This document shows, one piece after another, positions 1 to 11,780 of a stretch of DNA of 64,000 nt. The notes beneath the pieces were generated by a model. The model worked only from the letters and a program-made list of their open reading frames with translations, was not told the DNA's origin and searched no databases. Numbering within the stretch: the first letter of the stretch is position 1; every line of letters starts with the position of its first letter. Source of the stretch: Corinectria fuckeliana. Its lineage: Eukaryota; Ascomycota; Sordariomycetes; Hypocreales; Nectriaceae. A program made the translations under genes and the position numbers. Location: positions 310,001-374,000 of the forward strand of contig WPDH01000006.1 of the NCBI GenBank assembly GCA_019137255.1. Reading direction: 5' to 3'.

Positions 1-1596
1 AGTGGAGAGTGGAGATGTGGCAGAGGGAATTTGAGAACCGGAAAAGAGGCTCACGAGTATCGAAATTGTTAGTGAGAGACGAGGAGCTCCGGTCCTTCGC
101 CTCCGGCGGTTACGAAGACACCCTCCGCCCCCCCTCTCCTCGGGTCCCCCGCTTGGACCCCATGAAGGCCCCCAGGAGCTTGTGCTCGACGGAAGGAGCA
201 ACGGATGCCACACCATTCCTCCAACCTCTAGCGAGCGGTATGCTAGCACACAAAAGACCAGTTGTTATTACTACGTACCTAAGTAGGCCTACTATGTAAG
301 CGACTTCACGCTGCTTCCCGCTATTCAGCCAGCACACCATATCTAGGTAGGCAGGGGCTGTCAGATCAGGATACAGCGCCTGCTGGCCCCGATCTTCAGT
401 GAAAGTGTCGGGTGCTTGCATGAGCCACACAGCCACATATGTGCACAGCCACAACGCCACAGAGAGCCACAGGGCCAATCAGTTAAATTTCCACACCCGG
501 TCCTTCCAGGTCCCTACGGAACTTCCCCAGCATCGTCAACAAAAGCCCTTTTCTACCAACAGCGGTCACCCTTACGCAGGAACGCCATATATCCGTCCAA
601 CGTCGTGGTACGTGGAGGCCCCCGAACCTGCCGGGATTTTATTACTGCACGGCAGCCGGATCGGATCTTTCCCTTGCCATCGGCTCTCCAGCCCAACTTC
701 GACTCTGCCACCTTGGACCCTCTACGTACTAAACATTCCCTATGCCGCACCACGCACCCTAGCATCGAGGCACCGCTGGCTAGGAGCAGTTGAGCAATTA
801 TTTCAGGGACCGAGGGTACCAGCCATGTTTCCTACGGGCGACGCGCTACGAATACCCACAGGACGGTCGAGAGAGCTCCTTGAGAGGGTCACAGATCCAC
901 CAATGGCCATGCTCCATGCTCCTCACAACTTCTTGCCTCTCTTGCAACGGCGCTACCATTGTACCTATCCCGCTCCGCTCAGTGCGTATACCGTGCTCCG
1001 TTGTCGCCACAGAAGGACTCGGCATGGACTCTGGCATGGACTCTGTTAGTATTCCCTCACGCTTATTGGCCCGTCAAACTCTGCTGCTTGAAGCCCAGCA
1101 GCTCGGCGGCATATGATGGTTTGGGAACGCCCGCTACTGTACTCCGTAGTCACATTAGCGACCAGGACCTTTGCCTAGGACCTTTGTCCTCAAGCTTTCC
1201 CGATTAGGGCCAGCCACCTGACCGAGGCTGCTGTTCCGTTCATCACGACGTCTCATAATAGTGAGACTTCAACCAGCAGTGGCCTCGACCTCCGGCCAGT
1301 TGTCAGTTGATAGGATGTTCTCGGCAACCTTACAGAGCTAACAAGCTCAATACACAGTCCACCATGCCGCCCCGAAGACCTAGGTCACCCCCAAGCTGCG
1401 AGATTAGTACGAAGTGCGTCGATTCCATTCCCGTGTGGCTGTGTAAATGGGCATCCCCCGCTGCCGTTGGCTGCCCCGCGCGCACGCACTCATCAAGGCC
1501 TTCTAGTTAAGCCGCCCTTATCACCAAGTGTCACAATCAGACCATTTCTCACACCGCTTTACCCCATCTAGCTTGGCCCGAAGCCGTTTGAAGACA

Positions 1597-1626
1597 CGCA
1601 GCGAGAACCGCAGCGAGAACCGCAGC
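1597..1626. repeat. 12-nt tandem repeat, 2.5 copies
   Basis: The unit CGCAGCGAGAAC occurs twice in perfect tandem, followed by a partial third copy with one change. It lies in gene-free DNA and no function is evident. Confidence 0.8.
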
Positions 1627-4600
1627 AAGCACCCACCAGGGCTCCGAGCGCCCCACGTCTAAGGTAGTCGACGCCACACCCTCCGCCATGACTTATTAGC
1701 TCCAGCAAGGTGCAGCTTGTCTCTCCCTTCTCCCGCCAAGCAGCCAAGGGTCCAAGCTTGTGATCTTATCCACGCCTGACCGAGGGTGGCCATGTGGTAC
1801 TGTACCTACTTTACAAGCGCAAACAGCCTGCGTTTCTAGTACTAGACCGCTGTCTATTCGAGAGTCTTCGTCTGAATAATTGGTCTCAAATCACAACAAA
1901 AAGGTAAGTAAGAACCTAGTTATTCGTCATTGTCCTCCTGCAGCTGATATAAGTCAGTGTGGCTCAAGTGGGTCTTCTTCTCCATGCCCAAGCGCCCAGT
2001 CGCGATTGAGTGACGAAGCCACACAATGGCTTTAATTTGGAAGGCGACACGTTACTTTCCTTCCACCCAGATCAGTGCGGCGTCGCCGATCCCTAAGGCC
2101 TAATCGTCGTTTATCACATTATTTATATCATGCGAATCACCTCGGCCGAGAACCCCAGCCGATCTGTGGCTTGTTGCGTTATTTGCGTGGCTTGTTTGCC
2201 TCTTGTGCTATGACGTGCTGCTATGAGGATCCAACCCTCGGCATCAAGCATCCATCTGCAGGTGCGCCTGTGACTCCCAGCAGCGGCAGCCTTTCCCGGG
2301 CGATCAGGCCCCATTCGGGAACCGAGCCGCTGGCCTGGGGTTTCGCCAGTTCGACAGATGCACCAACCAGAAACAACATCAACCCAAACCAACATCGACT
2401 CAACAATAAGGGCTGTCAGCATTTGACAGACAATATATCCCAAAATCCGGGTAGAGAGGCTCAAAATTAGCCAGCAACAGGCTCGTTTTGCTGCCACGAG
2501 TGTCTTGACGCAAAGTCTGGTTGCTCGCCGTCTAATACAACTCAGGACGAGATAAAGAACTCTCTGCCTTAATCGTATACAACCATGTCAGGGGCGCACG
2601 TACCCAGAGATGGCCTGTGGTTGCTGCCAGGCCTCTTTTCGTCCCCGAGATTCATGGCCTCCTGAATCCGAGCTGATAGCATCATGTTTCCATGAGCCAA
2701 CCTCATCCGAGGGCTAACCCTGCCAGGTTGCCAGGTCCCCGTCTGAGGCCATCTCTGAGCGAAACCGCCACTCTCGTCAACCCCTGGCCCTTGAACCAAT
2801 CGTACGCCTAGCAACAGCGGGCCCGAAGTCTTGAAAGCCGGACGAGCTTACGAGGAGGCTAGTTAAGTTACGGAGTGCGTCAACTAGGTAGGTTGCTAAT
2901 AACGGACAGCACCGCTGCGAGGTTTGTGCATGAGGGCCATGAGATGAGCTTTCGGCCCCTCTTCGAAAGCGGGATGGGAGCTACGGCGTACTACGGAACT
3001 TCGACCTGAGTTCAGGGATTCTCACCGTTCCGCGTCAACACTCTTCCCCACCCTAGTCCCGCGAAGGTCCCGCGAAGGAGCTGGGCTTGCCCGAGCCAAG
3101 CAGCCAAGAAGCCAAGCGGCAGAGCCATTTAATACTATGTACAGTAGGTACTCAGACGCCGATCTTCAAGGTTCTTTGGGATTTACATTTCCCCCTCCAG
3201 AGGCAGCGGTGGTGGCCCCGCCAATGTCCTGGTGCTTCACAGGAAGCACACAAGCACACTAAGTTAGCAGGTCTCATGCTTTACATGAAAAACCTTCATC
3301 ATCAGTGTCGATCAAACACCTCGGCATGCGGTCTCGTTCACTGTTCGCTGAAGCCCAAGTGTGACAGCTGGCTCCTGGGATGAGAGTGCGGGGCGATGGG
3401 CTCTGGCAGCCACAGAGAGCCAAAGAGGTCATCCTGATGGTGCAGTCAATTGATTGAATTGCCGAGGGGAATGGCGGTTCTGTCCAATGCGCGTCCCCAG
3501 GAAGGGAGGGAGAACGTCACTGCTACTACATACATAGTACGCCGTGGATGCACGCACGCATACACGCGAGCGAAGGCCGCGGTGGGTGGGTCCAGGATGG
3601 AATGCTGTCAGAAGGGGCGGAGAGACAGCCACACTTGGAGGGCGAATGACGTCATGTCTAAGTGCTGTTCCGCATCCGAGTCGGTCTTCCCCCCGTCAAT
3701 TTATCCACGAGGCTTAAACTTCCGGCGAACCCACCCTTCACCTTTTCCATCTTTCACCTTTCCACCGACGGGGCATGGCTGTACAGTGAAGGACGACGTA
3801 TCAGGACTAGACGCTTACTAGATACTGGATGTCGACGTGGCATACTAACGGCTACTGCTACGGCTATGTACGGCACCACGGCCAGAACGAACAGCACATC
3901 ACAGCCCATTACAGCACATCACATCGGCACGCGGCAGCTTGAAACAATGATGATTCTCTTCCGAACAGTCCAAGTGACGATTCGAGCCTTCGACCGTCGC
4001 GTTGGCCTGAAACAATTCCTCGTCATCCCGCTTGCCGATCACTTGTGCCCATGCCGCCTCGTGGTTGCAACGTCGCGAGACCACAAATATTCGGAGGCAT
4101 TTACGTCATCCCACCTGCCTCACCTACTAGTAGGTAGGTATCCAGATATGAGAATACATGCTACATGGGCGTCAAGATAGGGGATCATATCATCACGCCA
4201 CGGTCAGCACCAAATTCGTGAAGCGATAGTTAAAAGTCCTCCACACCCACCCCGGAAAATGAATGGCCTACCTACTTTTTGAAAGCATTTGGGCGGTCGA
4301 GTTGGTTGTGGGTGAATTTAGTTTCCTCGACAGCCTAGCGAACATTGTTACTCTTAAATCTCAATTAGGGTCCACAAACTTTTCAACTCGAAATGCTTCT
4401 TTTCTCAAGGAATACATGCACTTTTCTCTTTTTCGTCCTACCGTACGAATTTGCTCGGCTGTCAGGAAGACGGCAGTTTTGGCATTCGCTTTGCTAGAAC
4501 TGCCGCGTCTATCATATCATCCTTTGTCCCTTGCGCTGGATAAGGTCGTCCGTCCGTCAGTGTAACCCTGCCCTGCAGAACGCCTCACAAACAATCAACA

Positions 4601-6690
4601 ATTGCACCCCGGCTTACCAACTTATGTACAAGTTTTTGGTACAGAGACGGACTAAAGCGAAGTCGTCTCACTGAGATCCGTTAGGAGGTATATCTTGTCC
4701 CACTGGTGAACTTCTTGATGTTTTCCAAGAGATAAATGGGGTGGGCGTACCGGGGCTACCCTGCAACAACACATTCTCCGCCTTACATAAGTCTCCAGAA
4801 GCGACTTGGACCCCTGGAAAAGTGGTCTCGCCCTCTGCGAGACTTCAAGTTTATGTGGTGCTTTATAAGTATCCGCTGATTTAATCGCTCTGTGTGGCTC
4901 GACTCACACGCCACGCACTAGAGTGATTGGTTGCGCCTGGTAAGTAACATTGGCTTTCGCCACTATGGGCTCTGTAGGTTCATCCTTTGCAGGAAGTCTG
5001 CTAATCCCAGGAGGAGAACGGATACTATCTCATGCTGTCCTTGGTTGTTGTACTCAACCGACCCCCTCGTTGTTTGCTCTCTATTGTACCATGCTAACTA
5101 TCCAGGCACCACGATCACGTCGACAATTGCCTCGGTTGTTGGCACCAATCTCCTTGCCAGGCTTCGTATCGAAAAGTAGATCTCATGGTGTTGAGGCTGT
5201 GTCCCGAAGCAATTTTTTTTTAGGGGTCCTTCAGGGGTCTTCCAGAAAATCAAGGGTACGCAGGCAAGAATCGCCGGGGGTCCACCCAACTCGGCACTTC
5301 TGGGGATGATCTCTACATCATCGAGCATATTTCGACGTAAGGATGATTCTGGACCAACTCCAGTCCCCAGTACCGAGGGCTCGTCGCTGCGTGACGGTAG
5401 CTTGAAATCCACTGCGGTGCCAGAGTCCCCACGACAGCCTATCTACCTTATCGGGTCCTGATCTTTGGGGCCGATCATTGCCTCGGAAGAGCGCTGTCAG
5501 CCGGCGATGATGGAACGTCGACGGCAGGGGAGTTTATTTTATTTTTATTTTCACTTGGGCGATCATCAATGTGTATTTTTGGAAACGCGATCGTCGCGAA
5601 AGGGGAATCGTCGACGGTGGCTTCCGTGGAGTTGGGAGGGCCATCAAGTCGGGTCAAGGCTTCGGTGCGCCGCGACGGTAGCATTGATAGACACGTAAAC
5701 ACGAGCCCTTGGCCGAGCGGTTATAGGTAATGCGACCTCGACGATGAGTGAGCAGCTGGCTACTTGTCGAATCTAGCCTGTCGATATTGCATTGTGTCCG
5801 AACTATTGACGGTGGAGGCACGAATTGGGAATGCTTCCCCGTGACTAGAAAGAGAACAATGCAGTTTACAGTAGATCTTATTGACTAGAAATCGTATTTT
5901 GATATGGAGTTGTGGCGAGAGTGTCAAGAAGGCCGGTTTTAGCAATTGGAGAATCGACAAAGGGGGCGTAGATAGACCAGGTATCTGGTGTGTCGTAATG
6001 GGAGTCAAGTTAGCCCAACATAGAAGCGACTTCGCTACCATACCCTGTGCCAGCTGGGCCTCTAGTCATCAAACTGCCAGAGCACAGCGGATGCCTCCCT
6101 AACGAGACTTCAGCTACGAGCCATGCGTGGAGCCTTGACGAGATACAGCTCGCATGGTAAACACTGACCTCGGATTTGAGGGAGAAAGACAAATCCGAGG
6201 TTGTAAGAGAATGAGTATAGTACCCGTCGAGAGGGAAAGAACGGGAAGACCATAGCTTCAGTACTCATAAAGCAATTGCTAAGAGTCACGGAGGCCAACT
6301 TGCGCTGAATCACCGTGTCCAGCCAGTATGGATGTTGGCGGACAAGAAAAGCGTTTCGACCTTATCCCGTGGTTCCACCCAGAACAGGGTTCGATCTCTA
6401 GATGTTTGGTCCTTCAAAGATCTGGGAATCCTTGGATGAGGGATCCTAGTGCTCACTATGTCCCAAGTCTCACCATGCCTGGATTGTCAAAGCTGACCGA
6501 TGCGGCACCCCTAATTCTCATTTGTGTCCTACTGGCCCACACATCGTCTTTGACATCCTTTCAAATCTATCGTTTGCCGTGCTAAGAAACATCAATTGCA
6601 CCGAGCGCTGGGATGTAGATGGTGTCATGCTGTGCAAGTTATAGCATATGTCTATTCAGGCTGTAAGCCCATTCACCCCTACTATGTCAT

Positions 6691-6722
6691 TGCCCCGATG
6701 CCCCGATGCCCCGATGCCCTGA
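6691..6722. repeat. 8-nt tandem repeat, 4 copies
   Basis: Four consecutive copies of TGCCCCGA are present, the last with one substitution (TGCCCTGA). The repeat lies in non-coding DNA about 0.45 kb left of the reductase pseudogene. Confidence 0.8.
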
Positions 6723-7139
6723 TAGTCTAAGCCATTACCGAAAGCGAGGTCGTGATCAAGAGAAGATGACAAACGAAGAGCAAAACTCGACGCAGGCTCA
6801 TGATATATAGCCCGAGCAGCACGACTCTGTAAATGGTGAGCATCGTACTGGATGAGATGTATGAGCGAGCGAACTAAGTTCGTCCGCAGCATGCTACGTG
6901 AGGAGCGGCGCACCCGAGCCGTCTTTTAAAACAGGGTGCATAGAGTGGCTTTCTCATGCAGATACAGAACAGCAAACAAGTCCAGCTTCATCTTGGCGTT
7001 GAATGGCCTCCGTGTGGTCCTTTACGCACCATACCCCTAGATGAGGGAAGCAGGGTTTTATAAAGAGCTGGCAGTCAAGAATTATCCCCGCTGTGACCCT
7101 TTCGGCTTCTTTTGGTTACTTGCTTTGGACAAGACACTG

Positions 7140-8140
7140 CTTCGCGGCCCCTGCTACTATTCGCGCCAAGGCCAAGGCCACCGTCTTCCTTACGGGAGCG
7201 ACTGGCTTTTTGGGTGCCTACCTGATCAAGGACGTCCTGAAGTGCACCCGCAGTAGATAAAGCTGATCGCGCACGTCCGAGGTGTCAAGGATCCCAAGGC
7301 TGGCTTTGCTCGTCTCCGCCGTTCCCTCGAAGGCTACGGCCTCTGGAACGATCAGTGGTCGGCGCGACTGAACTGCGTCGTTGGAGATCTATCGATGCCA
7401 CAGTTGGGCATCGAGACAAGTGTATGGGACACCCTTGCCCAAGAAGTCGATGCTGTGATTCACAGCGGTGCTATGGTTCATTGGGTCTAGCGATATGCCG
7501 ACATGATGACGGCAAGACGTCATGTCCCCCGTTAATGCCACGAGGCTCTGTGACGAGAGAAGGCCCAAGACATGCACCTTTATCAGCTACACCAGTTTCC
7601 TCGACACCGATTACTACGTCAACCTCTCTGACAAGCAGGTTAGCACTGGCCAGGGCTCCATGCTTGAAGAGGATGATATGATGGGCAGCCGCACTGGCCT
7701 TGGAACGGGCTACGGTCAGACCAAGTGGGTGTCTGAGAAACTAGTTCGGGAGGCTGGCAAGAGAGGTCTCCGCGGTGCCGTGGTTCGACCTGGTTACCTA
7801 CACCCTTGGTGACATCGAAACCGGCGTCTGCAACACTGACGACTTCCTTGTTCGTATCCTCAAGGGCTGTGTCCAGCTCGGGGTTCGACCACACATTGTC
7901 AACACTGTCAACTTGGTCTACGTCAACTACGTTTCACACCCTCTCGCTGGCGGCGTGCACGTCGCTTATGTGACGAGTCACCCACATCTGCGGATGAACG
8001 AGCACCTCTCAGCTCTCGAGTACTATGGATACAAGATTCCAGAAGTCAGCTACGATGAGTGGAAGGACGGCTTCGAGAACTACGTCCTGCTGGTGAGAAG
8101 GAGCAGCAGTAGCAGCACGGCCACTGGTGCAAAGTTCTGA
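7140..8140 (+). pseudogene. Decayed Lys2-like thioester-reductase domain
   Basis: This is a remnant of the C-terminal NAD(P)-dependent reductase domain of an L-2-aminoadipate reductase (Lys2) or a related NRPS-like enzyme, which reduces a carrier-bound acyl thioester to an aldehyde. The nucleotide-binding segment with GATGFLG is encoded near 7185-7255, a segment with VVGDL near 7375-7395, and the catalytic Tyr-Lys (GYGQTKW) near 7708-7730. The similarity continues in a different frame to about 8080. The frame is broken after the first segment by stops near 7253-7259 and a shift, again by a TAG near 7489, and by another shift near 7800. Part of the domain before position 7950 looks deleted. 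No adenylation or carrier domain is visible upstream. A secondary-metabolite NRPS-like origin is the alternative to a duplicated lys2. Confidence 0.8.
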
Positions 8141-8780
8141 TTTAGAGTCAAGATTCTTGCTTGAGCGATCTGTAGCTTGGCTGTCATCATGTGTATCAAT
8201 TTATTTCACGAACAAAAGCGAATAGACGTGGATTTACGGGTTCACTGATATCAGACCATGGTGTCTCACGCAATCACCGTGAACAAATTGGTCACGTACT
8301 GAACGACCTGAAGCTCCGTTGAACACGGCGCAGGTGGGCCAGATCCCAAAGACCGTCAACGAATTTGTCCGTCCAGCTCCGTAGGTCAATTATGAAATGT
8401 CTCCGGCGGGGTTGACGATAAGTACTAACGCGTTGGATTTGTAACTAGTCATCGGAGAGCCTGTGTAGTCTCGACCCGAATCACAACGAAGAGCCGCGTC
8501 TAAGTGGAGTCTAATCTAAGTATATTTTGTTCGAGAGAAGCAATTGTGTATACGGATATACTCACGCAGATGTAGATAACCCTGTAGTCCCTGTAGTCTG
8601 GAGCAATTCCCTACCTCTCATATTCTCAGTTCATCACTCTGGCTAGATTAGATAGACATTCCCCCTGTTCTTCTCTTAATCAGGGGCGCTTGCTTCATAG
8701 TATCTTCACTGAAACTAAAAGCCTACACTCAGGAGTCTATTCGATCGTGCCCTAGGATACTCATAGTTGACCTCGCAAAC
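8141..8780. other. Intergenic spacer between two pseudogenes
   Basis: I recognise no coding similarity, RNA gene or repeat here. It may contain the lost C-terminal end of the reductase remnant and the former promoter of the dehydrogenase remnant, but neither can be shown. Confidence 0.5.
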
Positions 8781-9770
8781 ATGTCTGCAATCTGCCCAGC
8801 TCCAGCCTATTCCCCTTTCTACGCAGTCCATTGCGGGCCAGGACATCATCGTCACAGGCTTCAACAATGGCCTTGGCCTTAAAGCTGCACGGCAGTTTGT
8901 ACGACTTGACGCGGCGTGAGCCATTCTTGCGGTGCGAACACCGGAGAAGAGCGAGGACGCCAAAGCCTCCATGAAAATCTCCACGAAGCGGCAGAATGTC
9001 GTCGAGGTATGGCAGGTTGACATGTTTGACTACAACTCCATCAAGACCTTCGCAGCCAGGTGTGGCTTACTGGATAGACTGGCCGTCGTCGTTGCGAATG
9101 CTGGGGTTTTGAGAAATACTTATGAGGAATCCGAGGGGGGTCCGAGATTACCATCAAGGTCAACGTTATTGGAACCTTTCTCCTTGCCAGTAACCTCTTT
9201 TCAGTCCTACAAAGGTCAGGAAAGAAAACCGGGCAAGAGTTCAGGCTGGAGTGATCATTACAAGTTCTGTTGTACATCACAATGTATGTCTCCCTGGACT
9301 TCTTTTGGGTGGTCATTTCAGCGCTGACTATTGGCAGGTGAAATTCCAAGAGCGAAAGGAGACAAGAATCCGTACAAGGACGATTGGTACAATACACTCA
9401 AGCTCCTTGAAGTCTTTCTCGTCCGATCTTTTGTCACGGCTATTCGGAAATGTCCTCACGCCACGGAGCTCCTGAAATTGAACAACGTCAACCCGAGCCT
9501 ATGCTATTCAGGAACTGACACGGATGTTAAGGTACTTTCGCATCCACCATAGCGTGCCTGTTTCCATATTGGCGTTGTTGGCTAATTACGGTGGACCGCC
9601 GGCTATGTTCTCACCGTCGACAAAGCGCTCGTTGCACGAATAACCGAGGTCGGGAGCTGCACGCTCGTTGATAGTGCAGCAGCTGGGAGAGAGTCACGGG
9701 CAATACACGAGCGAAGCCAAGGAAGTTCTTCATATATCCACTTTACCGTAAGCCCTCCTGAGATATCTTG
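8781..9770 (+). pseudogene. Decayed short-chain dehydrogenase/reductase (SDR)
   Basis: This is a remnant of a fungal retinol-dehydrogenase-like SDR, an NAD(P)(H)-dependent oxidoreductase with a Rossmann fold. Recognisable pieces in order are the cofactor loop (VTGFNNGLGL, near 8850), a segment ending NVVEVWQVD near 9030, the NANAG-like motif (VVANAGV, near 9095), the Ser strand (VIITSSVVHH, near 9248-9280), the helix with YNTLKLLEVF near 9388-9420 replacing the usual YxxxK, and a C-terminal TEVGSCTLVDSAAAG segment near 9640-9690. A TGA at about 8918, a shift near 9140 and a one-base shift near 9698 break it. A GT-AG intron still sits at about 9283-9339, so the copy is genomic rather than mRNA-derived. 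The substrate cannot be predicted. Confidence 0.8.
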
Positions 9771-10039
9771 AGCTCTGCAGCATCCAGAAATGTTATGCGT
9801 AAATACATTTTGTTGTACTTCGTGGGTACTTGCTTAGGTAGTAGTAGTACTACTAGTGCTACCTGCGCAATAATAGCGCTAAGCCGAAATTGGCGCACAC
9901 AAAGCGCGAGCTACCCCAGGTACGAAGTACATCGCATGTGGTTGCCGCCGATTCAGAAATCCATGTCCATCACCGAGCTACCCACCGCAACTTCACAACT
10001 TCAACCAGAGTATTAATATTAACTCCTTACTCAACGATC

Positions 10040-10657
10040 ATGGCCCCGACCGAATCAGAACTTCTTATCAACTACCTCATACAGCCGTCCAGCCTCACCT
10101 CCATCACGACATTGGACCAGTTCAAAGCGCTGTTCCCCCGCCCGCTGCAGTCCTCGCCGCAGGTCCGCTCGCTATACCGCGACCTCCAGGCGCAGCGCAA
10201 TGCAGTCTTGGATCGCGTTGCGGCGGGCATTGAGGCCGAGGTTAAGGGCGGGAACGCTCTGCGCAGAGAAGTCATCCGCGCGCGCAGGGAGGCGGAGCGG
10301 GACGAAGTGGACGGCGAGATCGAGATGGAGCGCGCGGTTCGTCATTCCCTTGGTTTTGCTGCGTGTCCCGCCGGCCAACGTCTAACGTCACTGTAGTTGT
10401 TTGGAGAGACGTCCGGAGCAAAGGCTGCCAAGCATGATCTCACCTCCATCATCCCCGAGCTAGACGGCGCTATTGGTGCTCTGGAGGCTGAGATTGAGAA
10501 GCTCGCTGCAGAAGAGGCTGCATTACTTGAGTCGGTAAAACATACCATCGGGGGCCTGAGCGATCTACGATACGGAAAGTTCGCCAACAGCGAGATCAAG
10601 GACGAAATCATAGATGGGCTTAAAAATGTGGAGGCAGCCTGCGAGGGCAAATCTTGA
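10040..10657 (+). CDS. nkp2: Kinetochore subunit NKP2 (Cnl2/NKP2 family)
   Basis: Exons are 10040-10336 and 10397-10657, giving 185 aa. The 60-nt intron has a non-consensus GTTCGT donor and a TGTAG acceptor, and splicing joins ERA to LFGETSG in frame. The family is a non-essential inner-kinetochore component of the Ctf19/CCAN complex that acts at centromeric chromatin. The evidence is overall similarity to Cnl2/NKP2 proteins: an N-terminal helical segment with LFPRPLQSSPQVRSLYRDL (residues 31-49), a basic helix with ALRREVIRARREAERDE, then an acidic coiled coil and a GGLSDLRYGKF motif near the C terminus. The length is typical. The start ATG follows an A/T-rich leader, and no earlier in-frame ATG gives a conserved extension. 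It converges with the next gene, with 196 bp between stops. Confidence 0.85.
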
Positions 10658-10853
10658 AAGCCAGGGTATTACAATTCTCTTCCGATAACTGGTGTGTATT
10701 ACAGGAATGATGAAACAGGATCCCGACCCAAATATTCCAGGCTAACACGTCATCGTCGCGTAAGACAGATCCCAGCACTTTCGCCCAGTCACATCAAAAC
10801 AACTTAAAAAGCATTCCAATTCATGGCACCGCAGTCACGGGTCGTGGATGTAA

Positions 10854-11780
10854 TTATTGGGGTGGGGGAGCAGCGCGGTTGGCCTGGCCCTGCATACGGT
10901 TGCCCCTGGGACTGTTAGCGGTTGTGTTTGTCAAAGCAAAGCAAAGGATAGCGCGACTCACATCATGGTTCGGCTGACGAAGGAAACCACCAGCATGAAC
11001 GCCCAGCTGGGGACGAGACCAAAGGCCCACATGACGTATCCGAAGGGGACGGCGAGGCCAAACTCAGCGGCCTTGCCGTGGAAGGGGTGGAACCAGCCGT
11101 CCTCGAGTTGATTGAACTCGGCCTTGGTGCCAGACTCGAACAGGTTAACGAGGTCCTCGCTGGTGGTGGTGGTCAAGTTGAGCCTCTTCTTGTAGATCTC
11201 GATGTGCGCCGGGGGAGGGAGCATCTCGAAGACGTAGAGGTTGGAGGTGCCGGTGGACCAGGCGTTGCAGAGGATTGGCTGGTCGTCGCAGTCGACGAGG
11301 CCCATGTGAGGGGCCTGCTCGAGGAGCGCGAACTTGGCGGCCGTCTCCTTGAAGGCGGTCTCGACCTTGTCGCAGCGGCCTACGGATGCATGTCAGCTCA
11401 GGCTCTAGCCAAATGCGCCAGTCCAAGCGAGTCGCCATGTCGCACGCCGCGTCGCGGAATAATGACGGGAGTATCGTACCAAAGCAGGTCTTGTTGCGAC
11501 CAGTGACAAGCACCCACCACTCCTCGGGGGTGGTGGCATCGGGGGCGACAGGCTCGTAGAGGGTCTCGGACCAGTTCTCGAGGGTCAGGGTGGACAGCTT
11601 CATGGCACCGACCTTGGCCTCGGCAGCGGCGACTGGGTCATAGGCGCCTGGGTTTGGGATGTAAGAGTTCACCTGGCCGAGGAAGCTCTGGAACTGGGCC
11701 TTGTACTGGTCGATGGGCGAGTCCTGGGCGGCGGCGAGGGCGGGCAGAGCCGCGACGAGGGCGGAGGATGAGAAGCGCAT
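10854..11780 (-). CDS. ER membrane protein with divergent thioredoxin-like domain
   Basis: Exons on the minus strand are 11780-11480, 11379-10962 and 10905-10854, giving 256 aa. Splicing the last 56-nt intron (donor GTGAGT, branch-like GCTAAC) replaces a premature stop with a short polar tail ending in RAAPPPQ. The first 18 or so residues are a signal peptide. Residues around 85-160 look like a thioredoxin fold: a WWVLVTG strand, a CFGRC motif in place of CxxC, and an LVDCDDQPILCNAW segment of the kind that follows the active site in protein disulphide isomerases. A hydrophobic segment near the C terminus (about residues 205-240) is a membrane anchor. I infer an ER-lumenal, membrane-anchored protein. 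Related fungal proteins are known, but I cannot give a function, and CxxxC argues against normal disulphide exchange. Confidence 0.75.

Larger units (their letters stand above)
1..7139. other. Gene-free left flank
   Basis: I see no gene in these 7.1 kb. Open frames up to about 216 codons exist on both strands, but their translations are Pro/Arg/Ser/His-rich, lack recognisable domains and overlap freely in several frames, as expected of random moderately GC-rich DNA. The stretch holds two short tandem repeats (1597-1626 and 6691-6722) and many copies of the short string TAGGTAGG or its complement. No terminal repeats, integrase or reverse-transcriptase remnants were recognised. It may be a degenerate accessory segment, since it precedes two pseudogenes. 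Confidence 0.6.

Noticed and set aside
399..1049. 216-codon plus-strand frame in the left flank
   Set aside because: Random-looking composition, no domain, several overlapping frames of similar length, and no promoter or intron signals that improve it.
5701..5780. tRNA-like start (CCTTGGCCGAGCGGTTATAGG) resembling a Ser/Leu tRNA D-arm
   Set aside because: No matching acceptor stem, anticodon arm or GGTTCGANTCC B box follows within tRNA length, so it is treated as chance.
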